Positions 1 to 8,768 of a stretch of 64,000 nt of DNA are shown piece after piece. The position numbers were made by a program, and so were the translations under genes. The stretch is from Micromonospora echinospora (GTDB taxonomy: Bacteria; Actinomycetota; Actinomycetes; Mycobacteriales; Micromonosporaceae): assembly GCF_014203425.1 (NCBI RefSeq), contig NZ_JACHJC010000001.1, positions 6,713,501 to 6,777,500 of the forward strand. Direction: 5' to 3'. The notes under the pieces were generated by a model that worked only from the letters and a program-made list of their open reading frames with translations, made no database searches and was not told the DNA's origin. Each line of letters begins with the position of its first letter. Within the stretch, counting starts at the first letter, position 1.

Positions 1-1
1 G

Positions 2-190
2 GCCCTGGACGCGAACCTGCCGCTCGTGGTGCGCTGCGCGGCCGACGGCGGCCCGCCCCGGGTGGAGGACCCGCGCCGGCTCCGCGCCCGGATCCGGCGG
101 GCGGTCCGGCGGATCCGGGATCGCACGCTCGGCCGGACGGCGCGCGCCGGGAGCCGTTCGCACGATCGACCGGCGGCGGCCCGCCGGTAA
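2..190 (+). CDS. C-terminal fragment of an unidentified protein
   Basis: An open frame enters from the left edge and ends at a TAA at 188-190, giving the last 62 residues of a protein whose start lies outside the window. Almost every codon ends in G or C until the tail, which supports real coding. The fragment is strongly basic (many Arg, including RARIRRAVRRIRDR) and has no motif I recognise. The next gene, an APS kinase, starts 130 bp later on the same strand. That may hint at a sulfur-related neighbour, but the sequence does not show it. Confidence 0.55.
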   Translation, partial: ALDANLPLVVRCAADGGPPRVEDPRRLRARIRRAVRRIRDRTLGRTARAGSRSHDRPAAARR

Positions 191-320
191 GGATTCGATG
201 ACCCCGGTTCGTCCTCGGCGCTCTCGCCGGAACGCGCGATTACCGGGAGGCCGGGTGGCGCTCTCGACCGATCGCCGGTGGGCTGCGAAACTGTGTGCCG
301 GCCGGCGAGTTGGGGGTTCG

Positions 321-1850
321 ATGAGCAACGGGTGGCTGCTGCCCGAGGACGTTCTGCGGGATGCGCCGTCGTACGCGCCCAGGCCCGCTGAGCTGGCCGA
401 TCTCCAGTTGTTGCTGAGTGGGGCGTACGCGCCGCTCACCGGTTTCATGAGCCGGGCCGACCTGACCTCGCTGAGCCGGCGCGGCCGGCTGGCCGACGGC
501 ACGCCGTGGCCGGTGCCGGTGACGCTCCAGGTGCCGGCCGCGCTGGCCGACGGGCTCGACCCGGCGGACCCGGCCCGCCGGGCGGTGGTGCTCACCGACG
601 GCGAGGGTGCGCCGGTGGCGGCGATGGACGTGACAGACGTCTGGCCGGGCCGTGAGGGCATGGTGGGCGTCGGTGGCACCGTACGCCGCCTGGGCGACGG
701 CGGCCACGGACCGTTCCAGCGCCTGCGGCGCGGCCCGGAGGAGGTACGCGGCCTGCTGCCGCCGGGCCGGGTGCTCGGGGTCTTCGCCGACCGTCCGCTG
801 CACCGCCCGCAACTGGCGCAGATCGCGCACGCGGCCCGCACGCTCGGCGCGCACCTGCTGGTGCTGATCCCGGTGGGCGAGGGGTCGAGCGGTGGTCTGC
901 CGTCCGAGGCGCTGGTGCGTACCGTGTTCGCCGCCCGCGACCGGATGCCCCCGGCGACGCTGGTGGCGGTGCCGCTGGCCCGTCGGCGCGACGAGATCAG
1001 CGACGCGCTGCTGCGGGCGCGGGTCGCCGCCGCGTACGGCGTGACCCACCTGCTCTCCACCGAGGGCATGCTCTCCGGCGCCGGCCTGCGCGTGCTGGTG
1101 CCCCGCGAGCTGGCCTACGACAACCGGGACGGGCAGTGGCGCTGGCGCGAGGACATCCCGCCGCGCAACCGCCGGCTGGCGCTGAGCGCGGAGGAGATCG
1201 ACGACCTGCTGGACCGGGGCTTCCCGCTGCCCGAGTGGCACACCCCGCCGGCGGTGGCGAAGGAACTGGTCCGGGCCCGCCCGCCGCGGCGGTACCGGGG
1301 TCTGGTGATCTTCCTGACCGGGCTGTCCGGCTCGGGCAAGTCGACCATCGCCCGGGGCCTGGCCGACGTGCTCCGCGAGCAGGGCGACCGCACTGTGACG
1401 CTGCTCGACGGCGACGTGGTGCGGCGGGAGCTCTCCGCCGGGCTCGGGTTCAGCAAGGCCGACCGGGATCTCAACGTGCGCCGGATCGGCTGGGTGGCCG
1501 CCGAGATCGCCCGGCACCGCGGGGTCGGCATCTGCTGCCCGATCGCGCCGTACGCGGCGGCCCGCGCCAACGCGCGGGAGATGGCCGAGGCGGCCGGCGC
1601 GGGCTTCCTGCTGGTCCACGTGGCGACGCCGCTCGAAGTCTGTGAGCAGCGCGACCGCAAGGGCCTGTACGCCCGCGCCCGGGCCGGCCTGCTCACCGGG
1701 ATGACCGGCATCGACGACCCGTACGAGGAGCCGACCGACGCCGATCTCGTGGTGGACACCTCCGACCTGTCCGTCGAGGAGGCCATCGGCCGGGTGATGG
1801 AACACCTCACCGAGACTGGCTGGGTGGAGCCCCGCCTCCAACCCGCCTGA
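321..1850 (+). CDS. Adenylyl-sulfate kinase with degenerate N-terminal ATP-sulfurylase domain
   Basis: The C-terminal part (from about residue 325 of 509) is a complete APS kinase, which phosphorylates adenylyl sulfate to PAPS. It has a P-loop at residues 334-342 (GLSGSGKST), then LDGDVVRREL and a GFSKADRDLNVRRIG stretch. The N-terminal part has the fold signature of ATP sulfurylase (LSGAYAPLTGFM), but the ATP-binding QxRNPxHxxH motif is replaced by DRPLHRPQLAQIAH and the GRDHAG motif by GVTHLLSTEG. The kinase is therefore probably active and the sulfurylase probably not. I chose ATG 321 because the domain begins there; upstream in-frame starts add about 40 low-complexity residues. The next gene is an unrelated regulator. 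Confidence 0.85.
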   Translation: MSNGWLLPEDVLRDAPSYAPRPAELADLQLLLSGAYAPLTGFMSRADLTSLSRRGRLADGTPWPVPVTLQVPAALADGLDPADPARRAVVLTDGEGAPVAAMDVTDVWPGREGMVGVGGTVRRLGDGGHGPFQRLRRGPEEVRGLLPPGRVLGVFADRPLHRPQLAQIAHAARTLGAHLLVLIPVGEGSSGGLPSEALVRTVFAARDRMPPATLVAVPLARRRDEISDALLRARVAAAYGVTHLLSTEGMLSGAGLRVLVPRELAYDNRDGQWRWREDIPPRNRRLALSAEEIDDLLDRGFPLPEWHTPPAVAKELVRARPPRRYRGLVIFLTGLSGSGKSTIARGLADVLREQGDRTVTLLDGDVVRRELSAGLGFSKADRDLNVRRIGWVAAEIARHRGVGICCPIAPYAAARANAREMAEAAGAGFLLVHVATPLEVCEQRDRKGLYARARAGLLTGMTGIDDPYEEPTDADLVVDTSDLSVEEAIGRVMEHLTETGWVEPRLQPA

Positions 1851-1941
1851 CCGCCGGCCGCGTACCGGCACGTCAGCACCGACCGCCGTCGTCCAGCCTC
1901 TGGACGGCGGCGGTCTCGCGTCGTCCCTCATTGCGCGGTAG

Positions 1942-1961
1942 TGTTCGTCTTTGTTGGAACA
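1942..1961 (+). promoter_or_regulatory. Possible DeoR-family operator
   Basis: A perfect inverted repeat, TGTTC and GAACA with 10 bases between, lies about 55 bp upstream of the DeoR-family gene start. DeoR-family repressors often bind such repeats in their own promoters, so autoregulation is plausible. The evidence is the repeat and its position only. Confidence 0.3.
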
Positions 1962-2013
1962 CGTTCGACCACGTGACATCGCGCGGTCGGTGACGCTCGG
2001 AGGTGTGCCCGGG

Positions 2014-2802
2014 ATGCTGGCGCGGCAGCGGCAGACGGCGATCCTGGAACGACTGCGTCTCGCCGGTGGCGTCCGGGTCACCGAGCTGGCCGCCGAGTTC
2101 GGCGTGTCCGACATGACCATCCGCCGCGACCTGGACACGCTGCACGAGCAGGGCCTGCTCGCCAAGGTGCACGGCGGCGCGACGCCGGCCGGCCCCGGTT
2201 CGACAGACGAGCCCGGCTTCCGCGCCAAGGCCGACCGCCAGGCCGCCGAGAAGGCAGCGATCGCCGACCACGCCGCCCGGCTGGTCCGGCCCGGCGCCGC
2301 CATCGCGCTCTCCGCCGGCACCACCACCGCCGAGCTGGCCCGGCGGCTGGTCGACGTGCCCGGCCTCACAGTGGTCACCAACTCGCTGCCGGTGGCGGAG
2401 GCGCTGCACGTCGGCGGCCGGCCCGACCAGACAGTGGTGCTCACCGGCGGGGTACGCACGCCGTCGGACGCGCTCGTCGGTCCGCTCGCCGTGGCCGCGA
2501 TCGCCGCGCTCCACCTGGACGTGCTCTTTCTCGGCGTGCACGGGATCAGCGAACGGGCCGGGTTCACCACGCCCAATCTGATGGAGGCGGACACGAACCG
2601 GGCGCTCGTGGCCGCCGCGGACCGGCTCGTGGTGCTGGCCGACCACACCAAGTGGGGCACCGTCGGCATCTCGTCGATCGTGCCGCTGGACGCGGCAGAC
2701 GTGCTGGTCACCGACGGCCGGTTGGCACCCGAGGCACGACGGGTACTCGAGGACAGGGTGGGCGAGCTGGTGACGGTGCCCGCGAAGAGGGGGGCGGAGT
2801 GA
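2014..2802 (+). CDS. DeoR/GlpR-family transcriptional repressor
   Basis: This is a 262-residue regulator with an N-terminal winged helix-turn-helix (ELAAEFGVSDMTIRRDLDTL, about residues 24-43) and a C-terminal DeoR sensor domain that in this family binds a phosphorylated sugar. ATG 2014 is preceded by GGAGG at 1999-2003 and starts the conserved MLARQRQ; an upstream TTG at 1951 is less likely. The stop overlaps the galT start by 4 nt (GTGA), so the two are translationally coupled. A role as galactose or sugar-phosphate responsive repressor of galT is inferred from this coupling alone. Confidence 0.88.
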   Translation: MLARQRQTAILERLRLAGGVRVTELAAEFGVSDMTIRRDLDTLHEQGLLAKVHGGATPAGPGSTDEPGFRAKADRQAAEKAAIADHAARLVRPGAAIALSAGTTTAELARRLVDVPGLTVVTNSLPVAEALHVGGRPDQTVVLTGGVRTPSDALVGPLAVAAIAALHLDVLFLGVHGISERAGFTTPNLMEADTNRALVAAADRLVVLADHTKWGTVGISSIVPLDAADVLVTDGRLAPEARRVLEDRVGELVTVPAKRGAE

Positions 2803-3872
2803 AGCGTACGCAGATCGCGCTGGCCGACGGCCGCGAGCTGATCTACTTCGACGAGCGGGACGACGCAGTCCGGGACCAGCCGGACCGGCGGGACCTGCCC
2901 CCTCCCCCGCCCGCCTCGCAGCTGCGGTACGACCCGCTGACCGACGAGTGGGTGGCGGTGGCGGTGCACCGGCAGACCCGCACGTTCCTGCCCCCCGCCG
3001 ACCAGTGCCCGCTGTGCCCGTCCCGGGGCGACCGGCACAGCGAGATCCCGGCGCCGAACTACGACGTGGTCGTGTTCGAGAACCGGTTCCCGTCGCTGAG
3101 CCAGCGGGTGGCCGACGAACCGGCCGAGATCACGCCGTTCACCCCGGTACGGCCCGGGCGCGGCAAGTGCGAGGTGGTCTGCTTCACCGACGACCACAAC
3201 GCCTCGTTCGCCCGGCTCTCCCCGAGCCGGGTGCGCACGGTGCTGGACGCGCTCGCCGACCGCACCACAGCGCTGAGCGCGCTGCCCGGCGTGGAGCAGG
3301 TCTTCCCGTTCGAGAACCGGGGCGTGGAGATCGGCGTGACGCTGCATCACCCGCACGGCCAGATCTACGCGTACCCGTTCGTCACGCCGCGCACCCGCGA
3401 CATGCTGGCCGCCGCCCGGCGGCACGCCGAACGCACCGGGGGCAACCTGTACGCCGACGTGCTGGCCGCCGAGCGCGCCGCCGGGGAGCGGGTGGTGACG
3501 AGCAACGAGCACTGGACCGCGTACGTCCCGGCGGCGGCGCGCTGGCCGTTCGAGGTGCACGTGGCGCCGCACCGGCCGGTGCCCGACATCCCGGCGCTCG
3601 ACGACGCCGAGCGGGACGCGTTCGGGCCGCTCTACCTGGACCTGCTGCGCCGCTTCGACGGGCTGTTCGACCTGCCCATGCCGTACATCGCGGCCTGGCA
3701 CCAGGCGCCGGTACGGATCGACCGGGAGCTGGGCCACCTGCACCTGCAGCTGTTCAGCATCCGGCGCGCCAAGGACAAGCTGAAGTACCTGGCCGGGTCG
3801 GAGTCCGGCATGGGCGTGTTCATCAACGACATCGCCCCCGAGCGAGCCGCCGAACTGCTCCGCGCCGCGTGA
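2799..3872 (+). CDS. galT: Galactose-1-phosphate uridylyltransferase
   Basis: This Leloir-pathway enzyme exchanges UMP between UDP-glucose and galactose 1-phosphate. The 357-residue protein carries the active-site motif HPHGQ at residues 184-188 (His186 is the expected uridylylated residue) and an N-terminal CPLCP of the zinc site. The start is GTG 2799, overlapping the DeoR gene stop. No galK follows; the gene ends in a palindromic repeat whose first bases supply the TGA. Codon use matches the neighbours. Confidence 0.92.
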   Translation: MKRTQIALADGRELIYFDERDDAVRDQPDRRDLPPPPPASQLRYDPLTDEWVAVAVHRQTRTFLPPADQCPLCPSRGDRHSEIPAPNYDVVVFENRFPSLSQRVADEPAEITPFTPVRPGRGKCEVVCFTDDHNASFARLSPSRVRTVLDALADRTTALSALPGVEQVFPFENRGVEIGVTLHHPHGQIYAYPFVTPRTRDMLAAARRHAERTGGNLYADVLAAERAAGERVVTSNEHWTAYVPAAARWPFEVHVAPHRPVPDIPALDDAERDAFGPLYLDLLRRFDGLFDLPMPYIAAWHQAPVRIDRELGHLHLQLFSIRRAKDKLKYLAGSESGMGVFINDIAPERAAELLRAA

Positions 3873-3924
3873 AAGGAAGGGCCCCCTGTTAACGCCTGCG
3901 GTAGAGGAAGGGCCCCTTGTTAAC
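3869..3924 (+). repeat. Palindromic repeat element, copy A
   Basis: This is a roughly 56-bp element with near-complementary arms built on GGGCCCC/GGGGCCC, ending in GTTAAC. It matches, with few changes, the reverse complements of 4127-4184 and 46336-46393 and the direct sequence 62088-62144. The galT stop codon lies in its first four bases (GTGA). It could fold as a hairpin at the end of the galT mRNA. Confidence 0.85.
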
Positions 3925-4185
3925 AACCGCGGCCCGCGCATGGGGGCGCGGGGGGCCCGGGACAGGACCCCCCGCAGGGAAGGGACGGCTGGCTGCGCTC
4001 AGCAGCCACGAAGGTCGGCCGGCCGGCGCGCGACCGTGACCCACCTTCCTGGACGCGACTGGCATCTCGTCCACCCTGTCAACGAGAGCGCACCGAGCGA
4101 GGTCACGCCGCCCCGACGGCCCTGAGGTGTTAAAAAGGGCCCCTTCTACAACGCGAGGCGTTAAGAAGGGGCCCTTCCTTGCACG
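3873..4185. other. Intergenic region between convergent galT and icd
   Basis: No gene is supported in these 313 bases. The two ends are copies A and B of the palindromic repeat in opposite orientation, and they enclose about 200 bp (3925-4126) of unassigned sequence. Open frames crossing it have no ribosome-binding site and no recognisable product. Confidence 0.6.
4127..4184 (-). repeat. Palindromic repeat element, copy B
   Basis: This is the reverse-oriented copy of the element, lying two bases after the icd stop codon on the icd-coding strand. Its first half is near identical to the other copies, while the second half is slightly diverged (GCGTTGTAG in place of CCGGTAGAG). It may act as the 3' hairpin of the icd transcript. 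Confidence 0.85.
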
Positions 4186-5403
4186 TCAGGCGGCGAGCCG
4201 GCGGGCCAGGTTCTCGTCGAGCGCGTTCATGAACTCGTCGGTGGTCAGCCACGGGGCGTCCCGCGAGATGAGCAGCGCGAGGTCCTTGGTCATCTGGCCG
4301 CCCTCGACGGTGTCCACGATGACCTTCTCCAGCGTGTCGGCGAACTCGGTGACCGCCGGGGTGCCGTCCAGCTTGCCCCGGTGGGCCAGGCCCCGGGTCC
4401 AGGCGTAGATCGAGGCGATCGGGTTGGTCGAGGTCTTCTCGCCCTTCTGGTACTGCCGGTAGTGCCGGGTGACGGTGCCGTGGGCGGCCTCGGCCTCGAC
4501 GGTGCGGCCGTCCGGGGAGAGCAGCACCGAGGTCATCAGGCCGAGCGAGCCGAAGCCCTGCGCCACGGTGTCGGACTGCACGTCACCGTCGTAGTTCTTG
4601 CAGGCCCAGACGTACCCGCCCTCCCACTTGAGCGCGGCGGCGACCATGTCGTCGATCAGCCGGTGCTCGTAGGTGAGGCCGGCGGCGTCGAACTCGGCCT
4701 TGAACTCGCTCTCGAACACCTCGGCGAAGATGTCCTTGAACCGGCCGTCGTACGCCTTGAGGATGGTGTTCTTGGTGGACATGTAGACCGGGTAGTTGCG
4801 GTCCAGGCCGTACCGGAACGAGGCGCGGGCGAAGTCCCGGATCGACTCGTCGTAGTTGTACATGCCCATGGCGATGCCGCCGCCGGGGAATTTGGCGACC
4901 TCCATCTCCATCGGGGTGCCGCCGTCGGCCGGGGTGTAGGTGATGGTCACCGTGCCCGGGCCGGGGACGACGAAGTCGGTGGCCTTGTACTGGTCGCCGT
5001 GCGCGTGCCGGCCGATGATGATCGGCTTGGTCCAGCCCGGGACGAGCCGCGGCACGTTCGACATGATGATCGGCTCGCGGAAGACCACGCCGCCGAGGAT
5101 GTTGCGGATGGTGCCGTTCGGCGACCGCCACATCTTCTTCAGGCCGAACTCCTCCACCCGGGCCTCGTCCGGGGTGATGGTGGCGCACTTGACGCCGACG
5201 CCGTGCTCCTTGATGGCGTTCGCGGCGTCGACCGTGACCTGGTCGTCGGTGGCGTCACGGTGCTGGATCGACAGGTCGTAGTAGTGCAGGTCGACGTCGA
5301 GGTAGGGCAGGATCAGCTGCTCCCGGATCTGCTTCCAGATGATCCGGGTCATCTCGTCGCCGTCGATTTCCACGACCGGGTTGTTTACCTTGATCTTCGC
5401 CAT
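4186..5403 (-). CDS. icd: NADP-dependent isocitrate dehydrogenase
   Basis: The enzyme oxidatively decarboxylates isocitrate to 2-oxoglutarate in the TCA cycle. The 405-residue length and the start [20 protein letters not shown], followed by [10 protein letters not shown] and [10 protein letters not shown], place it in the homodimeric, eukaryote-like NADP-IDH subfamily rather than the E. coli Icd type. ATG 5403 is preceded on the minus strand by GAGAGGAG about 10 bases upstream. It stands alone, convergent with galT and divergent from an MBL-fold gene. Confidence 0.95.
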   Translation of the reverse strand: MAKIKVNNPVVEIDGDEMTRIIWKQIREQLILPYLDVDLHYYDLSIQHRDATDDQVTVDAANAIKEHGVGVKCATITPDEARVEEFGLKKMWRSPNGTIRNILGGVVFREPIIMSNVPRLVPGWTKPIIIGRHAHGDQYKATDFVVPGPGTVTITYTPADGGTPMEMEVAKFPGGGIAMGMYNYDESIRDFARASFRYGLDRNYPVYMSTKNTILKAYDGRFKDIFAEVFESEFKAEFDAAGLTYEHRLIDDMVAAALKWEGGYVWACKNYDGDVQSDTVAQGFGSLGLMTSVLLSPDGRTVEAEAAHGTVTRHYRQYQKGEKTSTNPIASIYAWTRGLAHRGKLDGTPAVTEFADTLEKVIVDTVEGGQMTKDLALLISRDAPWLTTDEFMNALDENLARRLAA

Positions 5404-5543
5404 CGGCCGGCGCTCCTCTCGGGGGACACGTGCTCAAGCAGTACGAGCGTACTGGAAACTGGTCGGCAGTCCCCAGGCGGCCCGGGGTGGACCGCCGGAA
5501 AGCGGGCTGCGCCGCACCGCGACCCGCTGGCATCATCGTCCGG

Positions 5544-6335
5544 ATGCCGCGCAGCCGCACTCTCGGGTCTATCACGGTCACCGCGCTCTCCGACGGCGAG
5601 GGGCCCTTCTTCCAGCCCCGCGGCGAGGCGTTTCCCGGCGCCACGGAGGCGCACTGGCGGGCGGCCGACCGGCTCGACCCGGGCGCGGTGACCGCCGACG
5701 GCCGGTGGTGGCTGCGGTTCCGCGCCTTCGCCGTGCGGTCCGGCGACGGTCCGGTCACCCTTGTCGACGCCGGGATCGGCCCGGCCGACTCGCTCGCCGC
5801 GAGCTGGGCGCCGGTCCCGGGCCGGCTGCCCGCGGAGCTGGCGGCCGCCGGCATCGACCCGGCCGACGTCCGCACGGTGGTCCTCACCCATCTGCACACC
5901 GACCACGTGGGCTGGGCCGGCCCGCTCTTCCCGAACGCGGATCACCTGGTCCAGCGCGCGGAGCTGGACGCGCTGGAGCTGTTCCACCCGGAACTGCCGG
6001 CCCGGCTGCTGGGGCCGTTGCGCGCCGCCGGCCGGCTGCGGGTGGTCGACGGCGAGACCACCCTCACCCCGGGGGTACGGCTGCTGCACACGCCCGGGCA
6101 CACGCCGGGCCACCAGTCGGTGCTCATCGAGGCGGACGACGATCGTCTCCTGGTCACCGGCGACCTGCTGGTGCACGCGATCCAACTGGTCGCCCCGGAG
6201 CTGGCATACGCCCACGAGGAGGACCCGGACACGGCCCGCCATTCCCGTCAGCACCTGCTGGCAACCCTCTCCCCCGCCGTCCTTGCCACCCCTCACCTGA
6301 CCGCCCCCTTCACCCCCCACCCACCCCCCGATTGA
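5544..6335 (+). CDS. Metallo-beta-lactamase-fold hydrolase
   Basis: This 263-residue protein has the MBL metal-binding signature HLHTDH (about residues 117-122), a second ligand region in TPGHTPGHQSV and a later LLVTGDLL. These indicate a two-metal hydrolase, and the broad family includes lactonases and thioester hydrolases. The substrate cannot be told. I chose ATG 5544 because the domain starts there; the longer frame from 5430 would run through the icd promoter region. The coding end is Pro-rich and the stop codon directly abuts a palindromic repeat. Confidence 0.8.
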   Translation: MPRSRTLGSITVTALSDGEGPFFQPRGEAFPGATEAHWRAADRLDPGAVTADGRWWLRFRAFAVRSGDGPVTLVDAGIGPADSLAASWAPVPGRLPAELAAAGIDPADVRTVVLTHLHTDHVGWAGPLFPNADHLVQRAELDALELFHPELPARLLGPLRAAGRLRVVDGETTLTPGVRLLHTPGHTPGHQSVLIEADDDRLLVTGDLLVHAIQLVAPELAYAHEEDPDTARHSRQHLLATLSPAVLATPHLTAPFTPHPPPD

Positions 6336-6388
6336 TCATGAGGTTGGCGGCCGAGTTGATCTCCATTTCCGCCGTCAACTTCATGATC
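6334..6388. repeat. GATCATGA-type palindromic repeat, copy E
   Basis: The left arm begins GATCATGAGGTTGGCGGC and the right arm ends GCCGTCAACTTCATGATC; the arms are complementary at 16 of 18 positions. A second copy with the same core (CATTTC next to GCCGTCAACTTCATGATCG) lies at 43109-43163. It sits between the convergent MBL-fold gene and mdh. Confidence 0.75.
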
Positions 6389-6416
6389 GACGGGGAGAAC
6401 CGCGGGCAGGACAGCA

Positions 6417-6447
6417 GAAGGCCCGCCGCGGAAGCCGGCGGGCCTTC
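6417..6447 (-). terminator. Terminator of mdh
   Basis: A perfect 12-bp stem (GAAGGCCCGCCG with CGGCGGGCCTTC) and a 7-base loop lie 19 bases beyond the mdh stop. It lacks a U-run, as many actinobacterial terminators do, and could also serve the convergent MBL-fold gene. Confidence 0.75.
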
Positions 6448-6465
6448 GACGCGGTGGTACGGGCG

Positions 6466-7416
6466 TCACATGCTGGCGACGTCGCCCTGCTTGGCGCGGA
6501 CCGCCTCGGCGGCCTCCTTCAGCGCGGCCAGCTCGTCGGCGTCCAGGTCGGTCTCGACGACCCGCTTCACGCCCTCGGCGCCGATCTCGGCCTCGACGCC
6601 CAGGTAGACGCCGGCGATGCCGTACTCGCCGTCGACCCAGGCGCAGACCGGCATGACCTCGCCGGAGTCCTCGGCCACGGCCTTCGCCATCCGGGCCGCG
6701 GCGGCGGACGGGGCGTAGTACGCGGAACCGGTCTTGAGCAGCGCGACGACCTCGGCGCCACCGTTGCGGGTCTTGACGACCAGCTCCTCGATCTGCTCGG
6801 CCGGCATGACGTCACGCAGCGGCTTGCCGTTCACAGTGCTCTTGGACGGCACCGGGACCATGGTGTCGCCGTGCGAGCCGAGCGTCAGGGTCCGTACCGA
6901 CTTCACCGGTACGCTCAGCGCCTCGGCGACGAAGTTGGTGAAGCGGGCGGTGTCGAGCATGCCGGCCTGGCCGAGCACCCGGTTCTTGGGGAACTGGGTG
7001 GCGAGCTGGGCCAGCGCGGTCATCTCGTCGAGCGGGTTGGACACCACGATGACGACGGCGTTCGGGGCGTACTTGGCGACGTTCTCGGAGACCTGCCGGA
7101 CGATCTTGGCGTTGGTCTCCAGCAGGTCCATCCGGCTCATGCCCGGCTTGCGCGGCAGGCCGGCGGTGATGACGACCACGTCCGAGCCCTCGATGGCGTC
7201 GTAGCCCTCGCCGTTCGGGCCGGTGGTGACGCCGACGACCTTGGTCTCGAAGCCCTCGACCGCGCGGGACTGGTTGAGGTCGAGCGCGAGACCCGCCGGC
7301 TTGCCCTCCACGATGTCGGTGATCACGACGGTGTCGAAGACGTCGTACTCGGCCAGGCGCTGTGCGGTGGTCGAGCCGTAGAAACCGGCGCCGACGACAG
7401 TGACCTTCTTACCCAT
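6466..7416 (-). CDS. mdh: Malate dehydrogenase
   Basis: The enzyme interconverts malate and oxaloacetate with NAD. The 316-residue protein starts with a dinucleotide-binding glycine motif (VVGAGFYGSTTAQRL), has the substrate arginine loop GLPRKPGMSRMDLL and the catalytic histidine in GSHGDTMVP. The sequence is of the LDH-like MDH type. ATG 7416 follows GGGAGTGGGACG on the minus strand. It lies 98 bp downstream of folD on the same strand, without a clear terminator between them. Confidence 0.95.
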   Translation of the reverse strand: MGKKVTVVGAGFYGSTTAQRLAEYDVFDTVVITDIVEGKPAGLALDLNQSRAVEGFETKVVGVTTGPNGEGYDAIEGSDVVVITAGLPRKPGMSRMDLLETNAKIVRQVSENVAKYAPNAVVIVVSNPLDEMTALAQLATQFPKNRVLGQAGMLDTARFTNFVAEALSVPVKSVRTLTLGSHGDTMVPVPSKSTVNGKPLRDVMPAEQIEELVVKTRNGGAEVVALLKTGSAYYAPSAAAARMAKAVAEDSGEVMPVCAWVDGEYGIAGVYLGVEAEIGAEGVKRVVETDLDADELAALKEAAEAVRAKQGDVASM

Positions 7417-7514
7417 GGTCGTCCCACTCCCTGATACCAGTCGGTTTTCCGGACCGTATCAGCCATCCTGGCACCGATCGGGCCAGGGGCAGACGGTTAT
7501 GACCTGGCTGAGTG

Positions 7515-8378
7515 TCAGCCCGCCCGCTCGGCCCGTTCGACCACGTTGGTCAGGAGCATCGCGCGGGTCATCGGGCCGACGCCGCCGGGCATCGGCACCA
7601 CCTTGCCGGCGACCTCGGTCACCTCCGGGTCGACGTCGCCGGTGTAGCGCCCCTTGCCGTCTTCGCCGATCACGCGGGTGATGCCGACGTCGACCACTGT
7701 CGCGCCCGGGTTGACCATGTCGGCGGTGAGCAGGCCCGGCACCCCGGCGGCGACGATGACGACGTCCGCGGCGCGGGTGTGCGCGGCGAGGTCGAGCGTG
7801 CCGGTGTGGCAGAGCGTCACTGTGGCGTTCTCGCTGCGCCGGGTCAGCAGCAGGCCCAGCGGGCGGCCGACGGTGTTGCCCCGGCCGACGACGGCCACGT
7901 TCGCGCCGCTCAGCGGCACGTCGTGCCGGCGCAGCAGCTCCACGATGCCGCGCGGGGTGCAGGGCAGCGGCGCGTCGTACCCGAGGACGAGCCGGCCCAG
8001 GTTGACCGGGTGCAGCCCGTCGGCGTCCTTGTCCGGGTCGATCGACTCCAGCGCGCGCTGGGTGTCGAGGTGCCCGGGGAGCGGGAGCTGGACGATGTAG
8101 CCGTGGCAGGCCGGGTCGGCGTTCAGCTCGGCGAGCGCCGTGTCGAGCTGCTCCTGGGTGGCGTCGGCCGGCAGCGTGACCCGCAGCGAGGCGATGCCGA
8201 CCTCGGCGCAGTCGCGGTGCTTGCCGTTGACGTACGCCTGGGAGCCGGGGTCCTCCCCGACCAGCACCGTGCCGAGGCCGGGGGTGATGCCGCGTTCCGC
8301 GAGCGCCTTGACCCGGGCTCGTAGCTCGTCCTTGATCTCCGCCGCGGTGGCCTTGCCGTCCAGGATCGTCGCCGTCAC
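7515..8378 (-). CDS. folD: Bifunctional methylenetetrahydrofolate dehydrogenase/cyclohydrolase
   Basis: FolD interconverts methylene-, methenyl- and 10-formyl-tetrahydrofolate, supplying formyl groups to PurN and PurH, which are also encoded in this window. The 287-residue protein shows [12 protein letters not shown] (with the catalytic lysine), the QLPLPGH segment, [11 protein letters not shown] and the NADP-loop [12 protein letters not shown]. Length is normal for the family. It is divergent from the ABC operon that starts at 8769. Confidence 0.95.
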   Translation of the reverse strand: MTATILDGKATAAEIKDELRARVKALAERGITPGLGTVLVGEDPGSQAYVNGKHRDCAEVGIASLRVTLPADATQEQLDTALAELNADPACHGYIVQLPLPGHLDTQRALESIDPDKDADGLHPVNLGRLVLGYDAPLPCTPRGIVELLRRHDVPLSGANVAVVGRGNTVGRPLGLLLTRRSENATVTLCHTGTLDLAAHTRAADVVIVAAGVPGLLTADMVNPGATVVDVGITRVIGEDGKGRYTGDVDPEVTEVAGKVVPMPGGVGPMTRAMLLTNVVERAERAG

Positions 8379-8768
8379 GTCGTGATCGTCTCACGCCCGC
8401 GGGCGGGCCCGGACGACGACGGCCGACGATCACGCTGCGCAACGTGCCCTAAATCACGGAGAGTGACCAGTCACTGTGACGCAGCAGCCTGATCGCACCC
8501 TCGCAGGCAGGGACCGGACAGTGGTCACGGGCACCCCAGAACCTCCCGGGCACACCCGCACGGAACACCAACGGCCAAGGAAAGGCCAGGAAGGAGCGGG
8601 GTTTAGCACGCGTCAGCGGCAGCGACAAGGCGGGGCGAGCACGATCCGTCATCGATCCACCACGCGCCAGTTGTCGATGGGCCGGACCGCGACCTACCGT
8701 TACCGCTCGTTGCGCAGAGTCACCCAATGTCGGGACGACCGCGCAGCGTGAGGAGATGAGGAGACCAC
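8379..8768. other. Divergent regulatory region folD / oligopeptide ABC operon
   Basis: No gene is supported in these 390 bases. They hold a near-perfect palindrome at 8462-8475 (AGTGAC, CA, GTCACT), a possible operator. A possible promoter for the ABC operon lies at 8671-8700 (TTGTCG, 18 bases, TACCGT). The last bases before ATG 8769 are an AG-rich ribosome-binding site (GAGGAGATGAGGAG). Confidence 0.5.
8671..8700 (+). promoter_or_regulatory. Possible promoter of the first oligopeptide ABC operon
   Basis: A -35-like TTGTCG at 8671-8676 and a -10-like TACCGT at 8695-8700 are separated by 18 bases, about 70 bases before the substrate-binding protein start. Both boxes are only partial matches to the housekeeping consensus. 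Confidence 0.35.

Noticed and set aside
240..3941. A 1233-codon open frame on the minus strand
   Set aside because: It is antisense to the APS kinase, DeoR and galT genes, has a low-complexity Arg/Val/His-rich product and no recognisable domain. It is a shadow frame caused by high GC.
3940..4125. Short plus-strand ORF between repeat copies A and B
   Set aside because: No ribosome site, no known product, unlike codon use; the enclosed segment is more likely non-coding.
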